From positions 1 through 40,961 of the forward strand of contig NZ_MUGW01000055.1 of assembly GCF_002217285.1 (NCBI RefSeq): a stretch of 40,961 nucleotides of DNA. Direction: 5' to 3'. Made by a program: the position numbers and the translations under genes. The DNA is from Flavobacterium hercynium. Its GTDB lineage: Bacteria > Bacteroidota > Bacteroidia > Flavobacteriales > Flavobacteriaceae. Under the pieces are notes generated by a model that worked only from the letters and a program-made list of their open reading frames with translations, searched no databases and had not been told where the DNA came from. Every line of letters begins with the position of its first letter. Within the stretch, counting starts at the first letter, position 1. Below, in pieces: positions 31,660-40,449 of this stretch.

Positions 31660-32358
31660 TATCAAAATATCACTTTCCAAATCAGACTTTTCAATTTCAA
31701 AACCAAAATCGAGACGTTCGACCAGTTCTATTACGAGTTTTTTGTACCAGTTTTCAGATTTTGGGTGAATGTATATTTTCTCGATTAACTGATTCAGATC
31801 TACATTAATTTTTAAACCGTCATTTAGTTTGATGTTGCTCTTAGAAGTATCTGTGAGAATGCGTACTTCGCGTTCGTATTGAAAGCTTTTTCTCTTAAAC
31901 AAAAACGGAAAGAAAAAATCATCAAACGGAATATATTCTTTCTTGTAGTCAATATAATTTACCTCGCCAATATACTGGTCAAAGTTATTTTCCGGGTTTA
32001 ATGCTTTCTGCAATCTGCCAATCGTCGATTGTATAGCCAATCCTTCGCTGTTTTGCGTGAATATCTGCCACATAGCAAAAGATTCGTATTCATTTATGTG
32101 CCAACTGCTTACGGCAACTTTTTCACGATGCGTCTTGTAATAGTTTAAAAAGTCAGGATTGTCTGCCGCAAGTTTTTTAATCTCTTCAAAAGTAGGTTCG
32201 CTAAAAGTGCCTTCGTACTGATCTTCGAACTTATCAGAGCGGGACATGAATAGTTTTCTGGACAATAATAAATCCAGGAATTTAGATAAATCTAAATATT
32301 TCCAAACAATTGTATCGGGGTCATCAGGCAATTTAATGTTCGGATTGTTGAGATACAT
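31657..32358 (-). CDS. DUF2971 family protein
   Basis: The 233-aa cytoplasmic protein matches DUF2971: VWKYLDLSKFLDLLLSRKLFMSRSDKFEDQYEG at the start, then VSSWHINEYESFAMWQIFTQNSEGLAIQST, and KRKSFQYEREVRI. Family members occur in accessory and defence-linked regions in many bacteria; their activity is not established. No partner gene is adjacent. Its stop lies in the octamer repeat array. A long hairpin at 32386-32471 separates it from the ABC exporter upstream on the same strand. Confidence 0.82.
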   Translation of the reverse strand: MYLNNPNIKLPDDPDTIVWKYLDLSKFLDLLLSRKLFMSRSDKFEDQYEGTFSEPTFEEIKKLAADNPDFLNYYKTHREKVAVSSWHINEYESFAMWQIFTQNSEGLAIQSTIGRLQKALNPENNFDQYIGEVNYIDYKKEYIPFDDFFFPFLFKRKSFQYEREVRILTDTSKSNIKLNDGLKINVDLNQLIEKIYIHPKSENWYKKLVIELVERLDFGFEIEKSDLESDILI

Positions 32359-32385
32359 TGGTTATCGATTTGAATTTTTTCTAAA

Positions 32386-32471
32386 TAAAAAAGCCACAGC
32401 AAGCAAGATTAAATTTATGATTTTAATTCCGTTAAAGAAAAAATAATCTGTTAATCTTGCTAGCTGTGGCT
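32386..32471 (-). terminator. Long-stem terminator between the ABC exporter and DUF2971
   Basis: 32392-32411 and 32452-32471 are reverse complements over 20 positions with two central mismatches (AGCCACAGC, GCAAGATTA arms), enclosing 40 nt. On the minus strand a T-run follows. It resembles the widespread flavobacterial inverted elements with GCCACAG ends. Confidence 0.75.
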
Positions 32472-32488
32472 AAGCTATGTTTTTTTAT

Positions 32489-34318
32489 TTACGATTCAAA
32501 AGATTGCATCGTTACCAATTTGTTATACGTTCCATTGTGAGCAATCAGTTGATCGTGAGTTCCTTGTTCTACAATCCTTCCTTTTTGCATCACGACAATA
32601 ACATCTGCTTTCTGAATAGTTGATAAGCGGTGAGCGATTACAATCGAAGTTCTGTTTTGCATCATGTTCTCTAAAGCAACCTGAACAAATTTTTCGCTTT
32701 CCGTATCCAATGCAGACGTAGCTTCGTCCAGAATCATAATAGGAGGGTTTTTAAGCACAGCACGCGCAATCGACAAACGTTGTTTTTGTCCTCCCGATAA
32801 TTTATTTCCGCTGTCTCCAATATTAGTATAGATTCCCAAAGGAAGTTCTTTTACGAACTCATAAGCATTGGCAATTTTCAAAGCCTCGATGATTTCATCA
32901 TCAGTAGCATCTAGCTTTCCTAAAGAAATATTAGCCTTAATAGTGTCATTAAATAAAATACTGTCTTGTGTTACCAATCCCATCAGGTTGCGAAGTGATT
33001 GCAGGTTCATGTCTTTGATGTTAACACCATCAATAGAAATTGTACCGTCATTAACATCATAAAAACGCGTTAATAAATTGGCAATAGTACTTTTTCCACT
33101 TCCGGATTGTCCCACAAGAGCAACAGTCTGACCTTTTTTGATTTCAAGAGAAAAGTCTTTTAAAACCGTTTCGTCTTCATACTTAAAATTAATATTTTGA
33201 ACAGTGATATGATTATCAAAATCAGTTTTATGAATGGCATCAGTTTTAGATACAATTGGATTTTCCTGCTCTAAAATTTCAAGAACACGTTCTGCTGCTG
33301 CATTTCCTCTTTTAACACCGTAAGAAGCCTTAGAAATAGCTTTTGCAGGTGTTAGTATATTGTAAGCTAATCCCATGTAAGCAATAAACGAAGGACCGCT
33401 AAGTGTTTTGTCAATCAAAACCATTTGACCTCCATACCACAATAAAATAGCAATAACCGTAATTCCCATAAATTCACTTGCAGGTGAAGCTAAGTTTTGG
33501 CGATGCCCAATCTTATTTGATAAACTGAAAAAACGTTCCGTTGAATTTTGAAAAACAGTATTAAAATAACTCTCAGAATTATATCCTTTTACCACTTTCA
33601 GTCCACCAATAGTTTCTTCAATAGTAGATAAAAAAGTACCTTGTTCTTCCTGTGCTTTTGTGGATTGCTTTTTAAGTTGTTTTCCAATTAAAGAGATAAT
33701 GTAACCCGAAATCGGAATAAAAATAAAAACAAATAAAGTTAGTTTCGTGCTGATCATTAACATTGTTGCTATCGTAAAAATAATCGTTAACGGTTCTTTT
33801 ACAATAAGTTCCAATATGGCTAAAAAAGAGTTTTGAACCTCGTTTACATCAGCAGAAATTCTCGAAATAACATCTCCTTTTCTTTTCTCAGAATAAAAGG
33901 CTAAAGGAAGTTCTAATGTTTTTTTGTACAACGCATTTCGCATATCTTTTAAAACACCATTTCTTAAATACGTGATGAAAAACATTGCTAAATAATCAGC
34001 TAAGTTTTTTAGTAAAAAGATCGAAATGATAATCGCCACCATTATAGCTAAAATATAGCCCGGATCGTGATCGCCTTTTGTCGTAGTGATGTAGTAACTT
34101 AAATAATCCTCCCCATATTTCTGAAGATTTAGAATACCATCATATACAGGTTTTGTTTTCCTCTCTTGTGCCTTGTCAAATAAGACCTGAAGCATTGGTA
34201 TTAATGCAACAAAAGAAAGTGTGCTGAAAAGCGCATACAAAATATTAAAAAAGACATTTAAGAAAGCATATTTCTTATATGGATAAATAAAAGGAATTAT
34301 TTTTTTAAAATTACTCAT
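32489..34318 (-). CDS. ABC exporter, fused permease and ATPase (MsbA-like)
   Basis: The 609-aa half-transporter has six predicted membrane helices in residues 20-330 and an ATPase domain: Walker A GQSGSGKS (403-410), the LSGGQKQR signature (about 512), Walker B ILDEATSALD and the His switch AHRLST. It works as a homodimer in the inner membrane. It resembles MsbA/lipid or drug exporters; substrate cannot be told by eye. Several neighbours (phosphohexomutase, glycosyltransferase) concern envelope sugars. A perfect 13-bp hairpin lies upstream at 34378-34406. Confidence 0.92.
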   Translation of the reverse strand: MSNFKKIIPFIYPYKKYAFLNVFFNILYALFSTLSFVALIPMLQVLFDKAQERKTKPVYDGILNLQKYGEDYLSYYITTTKGDHDPGYILAIMVAIIISIFLLKNLADYLAMFFITYLRNGVLKDMRNALYKKTLELPLAFYSEKRKGDVISRISADVNEVQNSFLAILELIVKEPLTIIFTIATMLMISTKLTLFVFIFIPISGYIISLIGKQLKKQSTKAQEEQGTFLSTIEETIGGLKVVKGYNSESYFNTVFQNSTERFFSLSNKIGHRQNLASPASEFMGITVIAILLWYGGQMVLIDKTLSGPSFIAYMGLAYNILTPAKAISKASYGVKRGNAAAERVLEILEQENPIVSKTDAIHKTDFDNHITVQNINFKYEDETVLKDFSLEIKKGQTVALVGQSGSGKSTIANLLTRFYDVNDGTISIDGVNIKDMNLQSLRNLMGLVTQDSILFNDTIKANISLGKLDATDDEIIEALKIANAYEFVKELPLGIYTNIGDSGNKLSGGQKQRLSIARAVLKNPPIMILDEATSALDTESEKFVQVALENMMQNRTSIVIAHRLSTIQKADVIVVMQKGRIVEQGTHDQLIAHNGTYNKLVTMQSFES

Positions 34319-34377
34319 TTAGTGATAGATGTTATTTTCTGCTATAGCAATGGCTCTTTCGAGTTTTTTGACTAACT

Positions 34378-34406
34378 CAATTGTGCAGACATCGTCTGCA
34401 CAATTG
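34378..34406. other. Perfect 13-bp hairpin with 3-nt loop
   Basis: CAATTGTGCAGAC (34378-34390) and GTCTGCACAATTG (34394-34406) pair fully. No T-run follows on the minus strand, so it is not a typical terminator. It lies between the phosphohexomutase stop and the ABC exporter start. Confidence 0.65.
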
Positions 34407-34474
34407 TAAAGTCTTGTAATTTTTGTAATGAGTTTCTTAAAACATGATAATGTCAAGCTCGTTACTCATTTTTA

Positions 34475-36205
34475 TTATTTCAATTGCATTCCTGCAATAA
34501 TGTTCTGTATTTTTTCGTCTAAGTAGCTTTCTGCTGCATCAAAATCTAAAACCGATTCTATTGCTGCATTAACACTAATGTAGAATTTAATCTTAGGTTC
34601 AGTTCCGCTTGGTCTTGCGCAAATTTTAGAACCGTCTTCTGTGTAATAAATCAACACATTCGATTTCGGAATATCCATAGCCGATTCTTCTCCCGTCAAT
34701 AAATTCAGCGCTATCGATGATTGGTAATCTTCAACCATAATCACCCTTTGTCCGCTGATTTCTTTCAAAGGATTCTGACGTAAATCAATCATCATCTGAT
34801 TAATTTCCTCTAAACCTTCGATTCCTTTTTTGGTTAATGAAACTAAGTATTCTTTATAAAAACCATTTTCAACATACAATTGTAACAGTTCTTTGTAAAC
34901 GCTGCTTCCGGCTGCTTTAGCCTGAGCTGCCACTTCACAAATTAATAAAGTAGCTGCAACAGCATCTTTATCTCTCACGGCGTCACCCACCATAAAACCA
35001 AAACTTTCTTCTCCCCCGCCAATAAACTCAAGCTCAGGAAAATCTTTAATCATTTTGGCAATCCATTTAAAACCGGTCAAACCAACTTTACACTCCACAC
35101 CATAATTGCTGGCCAATTCCATCATCATTGGAGTAGATACAATCGTAGAACCTACAAACTGTTTACCATTAATTTTGCCCGCCTTTTTCCATTGTTTCAA
35201 TAAGAAAGCAGTCATCAAAACCATCGTCTGATTTCCGTTAAGTAAAATCATTTTGCCATCATTGTTTCTCACAGCAACACCCAAACGATCACAATCAGGA
35301 TCCGTTCCCACAACAATATCAGAGTTGGTTTTGTCTGCCAATGCCAATGCCATTGTCAATGCTTCCGGTTCTTCCGGATTTGGCGATTTTACAGTCGGAA
35401 AATCTCCGTTTGGTTCAGCCTGTTCCGGAACAATATGTACATTTTTATATCCGGCCTGAGATAAAGTGTCAGGAATTGATTTTATCGAAGTACCATGTAA
35501 TGAAGTAAAAACAATATGTAAATCATCTTTAGCTTCAGCCGGCGTATTAAAACTTGCGTTTTCTATAGACGATTGTATAAAAGCTTTATCGATAGCCGTA
35601 TCAATATATTCGATCAGGCTTTCGTTAGCATTAAATTTTATTTTGTCGTAATCCAGATTTTCGATTACATTGATGATTGCTTTATCTTCCGGTGGAACAA
35701 TTTGTCCACCATCTTGCCAGTATACTTTGTAACCGTTGTATTCCGGTGGATTGTGCGAAGCAGTAAGTACAATTCCGCATTGGCAACCTAAATATTTAAG
35801 CGCAAATGATAATTCCGGAGTAGGTCGTAAGTCAGAAAATAAGTAAACGTGAATTCCGTTTGCAGAAAAAACATCCGCAACCACTTTAGCTAAAGTATCA
35901 CTGTTGTGCCTGCAATCGTAAGCAATTACAACTTTCAAAGGTTCATTCGGAAAAACTTCGTGCAGGTAATCAGAAAGACCCTGAGTATTTTTTCCAAGCG
36001 TATATTTGTTGATTCTATTGCTTCCAACGCCCATAACACCGCGCATTCCGCCCGTTCCAAATTCCAGATTTTTATAAAAACTTTCTTCCAGTTCTTTTGG
36101 CGAAGTCGTCATTAGTTCCTTAACCAAAGCTTGCGTTTCGTTATCAAATGTAGGTGTCAGCCATTCATTTACAGCAGTTAAAATATTAGGTGCTATATTC
36201 ATCAT
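34475..36205 (-). CDS. Phosphoglucomutase/phosphomannomutase family enzyme
   Basis: The 576-aa enzyme converts hexose 1- and 6-phosphates. Visible motifs are LEFGTGGMRGVMGVG, catalytic Ser150 in GIVLTASHNPPEYNGYK, the metal loop GTDPDCDR (D302, D304, D306), the sugar loop GGGEESFGFM and the phosphate loop RPSGTEPKIK. The length (576) fits the phospho-sugar mutase class of Bacteroidota, closer to PGM2-like than to short GlmM. Cytoplasmic. Downstream on the same strand is the ABC exporter; upstream the structured element at 36253-36320. Confidence 0.92.
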   Translation of the reverse strand: MMNIAPNILTAVNEWLTPTFDNETQALVKELMTTSPKELEESFYKNLEFGTGGMRGVMGVGSNRINKYTLGKNTQGLSDYLHEVFPNEPLKVVIAYDCRHNSDTLAKVVADVFSANGIHVYLFSDLRPTPELSFALKYLGCQCGIVLTASHNPPEYNGYKVYWQDGGQIVPPEDKAIINVIENLDYDKIKFNANESLIEYIDTAIDKAFIQSSIENASFNTPAEAKDDLHIVFTSLHGTSIKSIPDTLSQAGYKNVHIVPEQAEPNGDFPTVKSPNPEEPEALTMALALADKTNSDIVVGTDPDCDRLGVAVRNNDGKMILLNGNQTMVLMTAFLLKQWKKAGKINGKQFVGSTIVSTPMMMELASNYGVECKVGLTGFKWIAKMIKDFPELEFIGGGEESFGFMVGDAVRDKDAVAATLLICEVAAQAKAAGSSVYKELLQLYVENGFYKEYLVSLTKKGIEGLEEINQMMIDLRQNPLKEISGQRVIMVEDYQSSIALNLLTGEESAMDIPKSNVLIYYTEDGSKICARPSGTEPKIKFYISVNAAIESVLDFDAAESYLDEKIQNIIAGMQLK

Positions 36206-36252
36206 TTGTTGGTTTTGTATTTAAATTAAAGGATCAGATTGTTCAGGAGCTA

Positions 36253-36320
36253 TTCCTGCTGTCCATTATATCTTTTATGGCGAACCCCGCCATAAAAGGA
36301 TGCCATTCCCATCAGGGCTA
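36253..36320 (-). ncRNA. Structured intergenic element with covarying hairpin, copy 2
   Basis: It shares TTCCTGCTGTCC (36253-36264) and TCCCATCAGGGCTA (36307-36320) exactly with the copy at 9893-9965. Arms ATCTTTTATGGCG (36270-36282) and CGCCATAAAAGGAT (36288-36301) pair with the same single bulge as copy 1 but different sequence. It lies between the glycosyltransferase and phosphohexomutase genes, 10 nt after the former on the same strand. Confidence 0.6.
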
Positions 36321-36330
36321 GGACTTCAAG

Positions 36331-37287
36331 TTAAAAATTCACCTCTCGGGCAACCTTATAACGCGCTTCATTGCTCTTAGTTCTCAAAATAATCTCACCC
36401 AGAAAACCGGCAAGAAACAATTGAGTACCTAAAATCATATTTGTTAAAGCAATAAAAAACCACGGATTACTCGTTATTAAGCTGTATCGCATTCCGTTGT
36501 ACATGTGGTACAATTTAGAAATTCCGATATAACCTGCCAATAAAAATCCGATAATAAACATTAGAGAACCAATCGCACCAAATAAGTGCATAGGTCTTTT
36601 TCCAAAACGGGATAAAAACCAAATCGTGATCAAATCCAGAAAACCGTTTATAAAACGCTCCATTCCAAATTTTGTCTCACCATATTTACGTGCCTGGTGT
36701 ATAACTACTTTTTCACCTATTTTATTAAAACCGGCATTTTTTGCCAAAACCGGAATATAACGGTGCATTTCGCCCGATACTTCAATGTTTTTTACAACTG
36801 TATTTTTATAAGCTTTAAGTCCGCAGTTAAAATCATTCAATTCTACTCCTGAAGTTTTTCTTGCCGCCCAGTTAAACAATTTCGACGGAAGGTTTTTTGC
36901 CACGACAGAATCGTAACGCTTCTTTTTCCAGCCCGAAACCAGATCAAACTTTTGAGCCGTAATCATCTCAAACAATCCCGGAATTTCGTCAGGGCTGTCT
37001 TGTAAATCGGCATCCATCGTAATGATCACATCTCCTTTAGCTTTAGCGAAGCCAGCATGCAGTGCTTGTGATTTCCCAAAGTTCTTCATGAAACGAATCC
37101 CCTTTACATTTGGGTTTTCGTTAGAAAAACTTTCTATAATGTCCCATGAATTATCTGTACTACCATCATCTACAAAAATGATTTCATAACTGTAATTGTT
37201 CGATTGCATTACCTTAATAATCCAGTCGTAGAGTTCTTTTAATGATGCCTCTTCGTTTAGAAGTGGTATAAGTATAGATAGGTTCAT
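36331..37287 (-). CDS. Family 2 glycosyltransferase, membrane-anchored (DPM1/GtrB-like)
   Basis: The 318-aa protein begins LSILIPLLNEEASLKELYDWI and has VDDGSTDNSWDII, MDADLQDSPDEIP (metal-binding DAD), and the late ARKYGETKFG. Two C-terminal membrane helices (about 228-250 and 265-290) anchor it. The type transfers sugar from a nucleotide donor to a polyprenyl phosphate, as in GtrB or ArnC. The next gene upstream, DUF4199, is 7 bp away on the same strand and likely co-transcribed. Confidence 0.9.
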   Translation of the reverse strand: MNLSILIPLLNEEASLKELYDWIIKVMQSNNYSYEIIFVDDGSTDNSWDIIESFSNENPNVKGIRFMKNFGKSQALHAGFAKAKGDVIITMDADLQDSPDEIPGLFEMITAQKFDLVSGWKKKRYDSVVAKNLPSKLFNWAARKTSGVELNDFNCGLKAYKNTVVKNIEVSGEMHRYIPVLAKNAGFNKIGEKVVIHQARKYGETKFGMERFINGFLDLITIWFLSRFGKRPMHLFGAIGSLMFIIGFLLAGYIGISKLYHMYNGMRYSLITSNPWFFIALTNMILGTQLFLAGFLGEIILRTKSNEARYKVAREVNF

Positions 37288-37294
37288 TTATTTT

Positions 37295-37825
37295 TTATTC
37301 TTGTGTAGTTTTGCTTTTAAAAAATGCTGCGAAAATTAATCCGAAAATAGAGCTGACAACAATAGCAAAAACAGATCCTTTAAGTAATTCTACAGTAGAG
37401 TAGGGATTCGTTAGTTTCATTTTTGCAATCGTTTCATTAATAACAGAAGCCGGAGATCCAAATTTTTGCATCATCGTTGCTGTATATTTTATGATTAATT
37501 CGTTTAAAGTGTCTTTTGCACCAGGATCAATAACGTTAAATAAAAAGATGTTGAAAAGGGTAGAGATCAGAATCCCAATTACAGCTGCAATAAAATAAGT
37601 AGTAAAAGCTTCTTTAAAAGGAAAAATTCCGTTTAAATCTTTCTTTGTTTTAGCGAGCAGGATAATACTTAAGGTCAGACTTATAACCAAACCGATAAGT
37701 CCCATCCACCATGCTGTAAACAGATTCAGATCAATTGCATATATTGTGGCAGTAATTAAAGCTGATGCAACTCCAATCATTACACCAAATGTAATTCCGT
37801 TCTTTTTTATAACTTCATTAATCAT
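37295..37825 (-). CDS. DUF4199 membrane protein
   Basis: The 176-aa protein has four predicted membrane helices (about 12-30, 37-57, 75-95, 145-168) with the DUF4199 pattern: KNGITFGVMIGVASAL, the loop KTKKDLNGIFPFKEAFTTYFIA and the end SSIFGLIFAAFFKS. Bacteroidota-specific, unknown role, often next to family 2 glycosyltransferases as here, which suggests linked function in envelope glycan steps. Confidence 0.85.
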   Translation of the reverse strand: MINEVIKKNGITFGVMIGVASALITATIYAIDLNLFTAWWMGLIGLVISLTLSIILLAKTKKDLNGIFPFKEAFTTYFIAAVIGILISTLFNIFLFNVIDPGAKDTLNELIIKYTATMMQKFGSPASVINETIAKMKLTNPYSTVELLKGSVFAIVVSSIFGLIFAAFFKSKTTQE

Positions 37826-37930
37826 ATTTTCTATATGTTTTAAAATTAATCCACAAATATAGCAATTCCCAATATATTCAGACAGAAAAAAAGCTTTTTG
37901 AATTTAACTAAAAAAAAAGTGACCCAAACA

Positions 37931-37960
37931 TTTGTATATTAAAAAAGAATTGTAAATTTG
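37931..37960 (+). promoter_or_regulatory. Promoter of the L31 gene
   Basis: TTTG (37931-37934), an 18-nt spacer and TAAATTTG (37953-37960) match the Bacteroidota consensus. The start point would be near 37966, giving a leader of about 110 nt. Confidence 0.8.
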
Positions 37961-37965
37961 CAACC

Positions 37966-38077
37966 TGAAAATAATTAAAATTTTTAAACAAAAAAGAGTA
38001 GTGTTTGTTTACACCTTTTTCTAACCATGAAAAAGCTTCAAAATAAAAAATGCTCTAAACAATAAATAAAAGAAAAG
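37966..38077 (+). promoter_or_regulatory. Structured leader of the L31 gene
   Basis: Two hairpins sit side by side: GTGT (38001-38004) with ACAC (38011-38014), then CTTTTTC (38015-38021) with GAAAAAG (38029-38035) around a 7-nt loop. Leaders of ribosomal protein genes often bind their own product; L31 leader motifs have been described in several phyla. Whether this one matches is not checked. Confidence 0.45.
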
Positions 38078-38332
38078 ATGAAAAAAGGAATCCACCCAGA
38101 AAATTACAGATTAGTTGCATTTAAAGACATGTCAAATGATGACGTTTTTATCACTAAATCTACTGCAGATACAAAAGAAACAATTGAAGTTGACGGAGTT
38201 GAGTATCCAGTTGTAAAAATGGAGATTTCTAGAACATCTCACCCTTTTTATACTGGTAAATCTAAACTTATCGATACTGCAGGACGTATTGATAAATTCA
38301 AAACTAAATATGCAAAACATACTAAAAAATAG
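38078..38332 (+). CDS. rpmE2: Ribosomal protein L31, type B
   Basis: The 84-aa protein begins MKKGIHPENYRLVAFKDMSNDD and ends with DTAGRIDKFKTKYAK. The length and the absence of the four Cys of the zinc-binding form show it is the type B (zinc-free) L31. It has its own promoter, a long leader and a strong terminator, so it is a one-gene unit. It is probably the sole or zinc-independent L31 of this organism. Confidence 0.95.
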   Translation: MKKGIHPENYRLVAFKDMSNDDVFITKSTADTKETIEVDGVEYPVVKMEISRTSHPFYTGKSKLIDTAGRIDKFKTKYAKHTKK

Positions 38333-38351
38333 TATTCGTTTTAAATTATAC

Positions 38352-38380
38352 AAAAGCCTTCCAATCGGAAGGCTTTTTTT
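38352..38380 (+). terminator. Terminator of the L31 gene
   Basis: AAAAGCCTTCC (38352-38362) pairs with GGAAGGCTTTT (38367-38377) around a 4-nt loop, with T following. Confidence 0.9.
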
Positions 38381-38423
38381 ATGCCATAAAATCAGTCTTT
38401 TGTACAAAGCCTGAAAAAAGAAA

Positions 38424-38452
38424 TTGATCTTGGTGAATTCTTTTTACATTTG
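38424..38452 (+). promoter_or_regulatory. Promoter of the Crp/Fnr gene
   Basis: TTG (38424-38426), an 18-nt spacer and TACATTTG (38445-38452) match consensus. It overlaps an in-frame TTG at 38450, which shows that the true start is downstream. Confidence 0.75.
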
Positions 38453-38491
38453 AATGAAATAATAGCAACGAAAATCAAAATCAAAACTAAG

Positions 38492-39067
38492 ATGGAAGCA
38501 CTTAAAGCTATTTTTATCGATAAATTAGGATTAGAGCAACACCACTACGAAAAGTTTGCTAAGGAAATTCGTTTTAAAGAAATAAAGAAAAAGCAGTTTT
38601 TAATTCAGGAAGGTGCTGTTTGTGATTTTATAGCAATAGTAACTTCAGGCAAACTCAGATCTTTTGTTCAAAATGACGGAGTTGAATTTAATAATGATTT
38701 TTATCTTGAAAATAATTTTGTTACTGCCTACACAAGTTACTTAACGCAAAATCCAACCAATTGCAATATCGAAGCTTTGGCTGACAGCGAAATACAGTAT
38801 ATCACGTTAAAACAATTTAATAAATTGATAGAAGACGATTTTGCTTTTTTGAAATTGGCAAAGTACATATCTGATATTTTCTTTATTAGAAAATGCAGAA
38901 GAGAAACTTCCTTTCTGAAAAATTCAGCTGCGGAAAGACTTGAACTGCTTTACAAAACATATCCGGGAATAGAACAACAGATTTCTCAATATCATATTGC
39001 TTCTTATTTAGGAATAAAACCAGAATCATTAAGCCGCATAAAACTCTTAACATACATCAATAAATAA
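38492..39067 (+). CDS. Crp/Fnr family transcription regulator
   Basis: The 191-aa protein has an N-terminal cyclic-nucleotide-binding-like domain (FAKEIRFKEIKKKQFLIQEGAVCDFIAIVTSGKLR) and a C-terminal winged helix with the recognition helix in QYHIASYLGIKPESLSRIK. The usual Crp cAMP residues are not evident, as in many Bacteroidota members of this family, so the ligand is unknown. Start ATG 38492 is preferred because an earlier frame opening lies in the promoter box. The tautomerase and NTF2-like genes follow on the same strand and are its likely targets. Confidence 0.87.
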   Translation: MEALKAIFIDKLGLEQHHYEKFAKEIRFKEIKKKQFLIQEGAVCDFIAIVTSGKLRSFVQNDGVEFNNDFYLENNFVTAYTSYLTQNPTNCNIEALADSEIQYITLKQFNKLIEDDFAFLKLAKYISDIFFIRKCRRETSFLKNSAAERLELLYKTYPGIEQQISQYHIASYLGIKPESLSRIKLLTYINK

Positions 39068-39119
39068 GTCTTTATTTAAATTGAATTTTGTACTTCAATA
39101 ATCCATAAAAAATTGAAGT

Positions 39120-39527
39120 ATGCCAGCAATTCATTTAAAAATAAGCGGGAAAGAAAATCCTGCTTTAGCAAAAGAACTAGTCCAAACCATTAGTAATCTT
39201 ACCAAAGACATTTTAAACAAAAAGCCCGAAGTTACAGTCGTAACAGTTTCCTTTATTCCAGATTATCTCTGGTTTATTAATTCGCAATCTTTGGCGGAGT
39301 TAGGAAAGAACAGTTTCAATCTTACTATTAAAATTTCAGATTCTACCAATCTTAAAGAAGACAAAGCAAGGTTTATAGAAGCTTTGCATACCACACTTGC
39401 AGCAAAACTGGATAATCTTCATCCAGTTAGTTATACCGCTATAGAGGAAATGAAAGCCGATGCTTATGGTTATGACGGACTTACGATTGAGTATAAAATC
39501 ATACAGAATAAGATTCTAAAAGCGTAG
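39120..39527 (+). CDS. Tautomerase superfamily protein
   Basis: The 135-aa protein starts MPAIHLKISGKENPALAKELVQTISNLTKDIL, with the N-terminal Pro (after Met removal) that acts as the base in 4-oxalocrotonate tautomerase, MIF and related enzymes. The beta-alpha-beta unit is repeated once (a second unit begins near NLTIKISDSTNLK). Its length equals two 4-OT units, as in MIF- or MSAD-type proteins. Cytoplasmic. Substrate unknown. It lies 52 bp after the Crp/Fnr gene. Confidence 0.8.
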   Translation: MPAIHLKISGKENPALAKELVQTISNLTKDILNKKPEVTVVTVSFIPDYLWFINSQSLAELGKNSFNLTIKISDSTNLKEDKARFIEALHTTLAAKLDNLHPVSYTAIEEMKADAYGYDGLTIEYKIIQNKILKA

Positions 39528-39576
39528 CATTTTGGCTAAGAGAAGAAAAAACAGTAATCTATTTAAATAAGCAGTA

Positions 39577-40104
39577 ATGAGAAAAACAGCAATAATGTCA
39601 ATTTTATTTTTGGCAATCCTACCGTTTTACGGACAACAGAAAAAAGACAATACCAAACAGATTCAAGACATTATTACAACATATTCGAGAAGTGTAATAG
39701 AAAAAGATTCCATTTCGTTTTATGCTTTGTTCAATGAAGATCATGTCGTTTGGTCTGCGGCCTATAAAGATAGAACGCAGGCAAAAGAAAAGGAGATAAA
39801 AGGAGTGGAAAAAGCAGGAAGCAATTATTTTTCAGGATCCTATAAAAGATTCATGCGAGGTTTGTTTAGTCATAAAACAACAGAAGATAAGTTTGACAAC
39901 GTTACAATTACCAACGATGGTACAGTAGCTTCGGTAACAATGGATTATAGTTTTTGGGCAGATGGTAAAATGACAAACTGGGGTTGTAAGTATTTAAATC
40001 TTATCAAGAAAAATGGCGAATGGAAAATTACAAGCGTGATTTATTCATTAGAATTAGCAAACTATTTTAAACAGCCGGAACTGAAAGAAAGGAAAGGGAA
40101 ATAA
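39577..40104 (+). CDS. Exported NTF2/SnoaL-like protein
   Basis: The 175-aa product has a signal peptide (MRKTAIMSILFLAILPFYGQ) and an NTF2-like domain: IQDIITTYSRSVIEKDSISFYALFNEDHVVW, VASVTMDYSFWADGKMTNWGCKYLNLIKKNGEWKITSVIYSLEL. The conserved WKI.SV.YS end is typical. Such domains bind small ligands or act as enzymes; no catalytic set is recognisable. Periplasmic. Third gene of the Crp-tautomerase cluster, 49 bp downstream. Confidence 0.8.
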   Translation: MRKTAIMSILFLAILPFYGQQKKDNTKQIQDIITTYSRSVIEKDSISFYALFNEDHVVWSAAYKDRTQAKEKEIKGVEKAGSNYFSGSYKRFMRGLFSHKTTEDKFDNVTITNDGTVASVTMDYSFWADGKMTNWGCKYLNLIKKNGEWKITSVIYSLELANYFKQPELKERKGK

Positions 40105-40137
40105 TGAGCGTTTTCATGCTTGGGGTGAATTTTAATA

Positions 40138-40418
40138 CCTAACAGGTTTTGAAAACCTGTTAGGATAACGCGTCTCAATTACATTTCCTTCCAGGTCTCC
40201 AAGACCTGTTAGGTATAGAATATATCCTCCGCTAGCGCTAGCAGAGAAAACGCTGCAAGGCTTTCGCAACCTTGTAGGTTTACGTAGAAATTTATTGATG
40301 GTTATATAAGAGGTTAATTCTATACCTACAAGGTTTTGAAAACCTTGCAGGAAAATTAACGATAAGAATAACGTTATTATAGTTTTCGTTTCCTAACAGG
40401 TTTTCAAAACCTGTTAGG
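40138..40418. repeat. Palindrome-rich composite repeat, copy B
   Basis: No gene in this gap. It contains perfect or near-perfect 27-nt palindromes at 40138-40164 and 40392-40418 (CCTAACAGG/CCTGTTAGG), at 40325-40351 (CCTACAAGG/CCTTGCAGG), and a variant near 40254-40278. The stretch 40229-40418 matches copy A at 10331-10573 in order and spacing. Confidence 0.88.
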
Positions 40419-40449
40419 TATAAAATGTATCACTTGTAAAATAATATAA

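Noticed and set aside
32359..32446. Short plus-strand frame across the DUF2971 start
   Set aside because: It lies antisense to DUF2971 and within the long-stem terminator; no motif.
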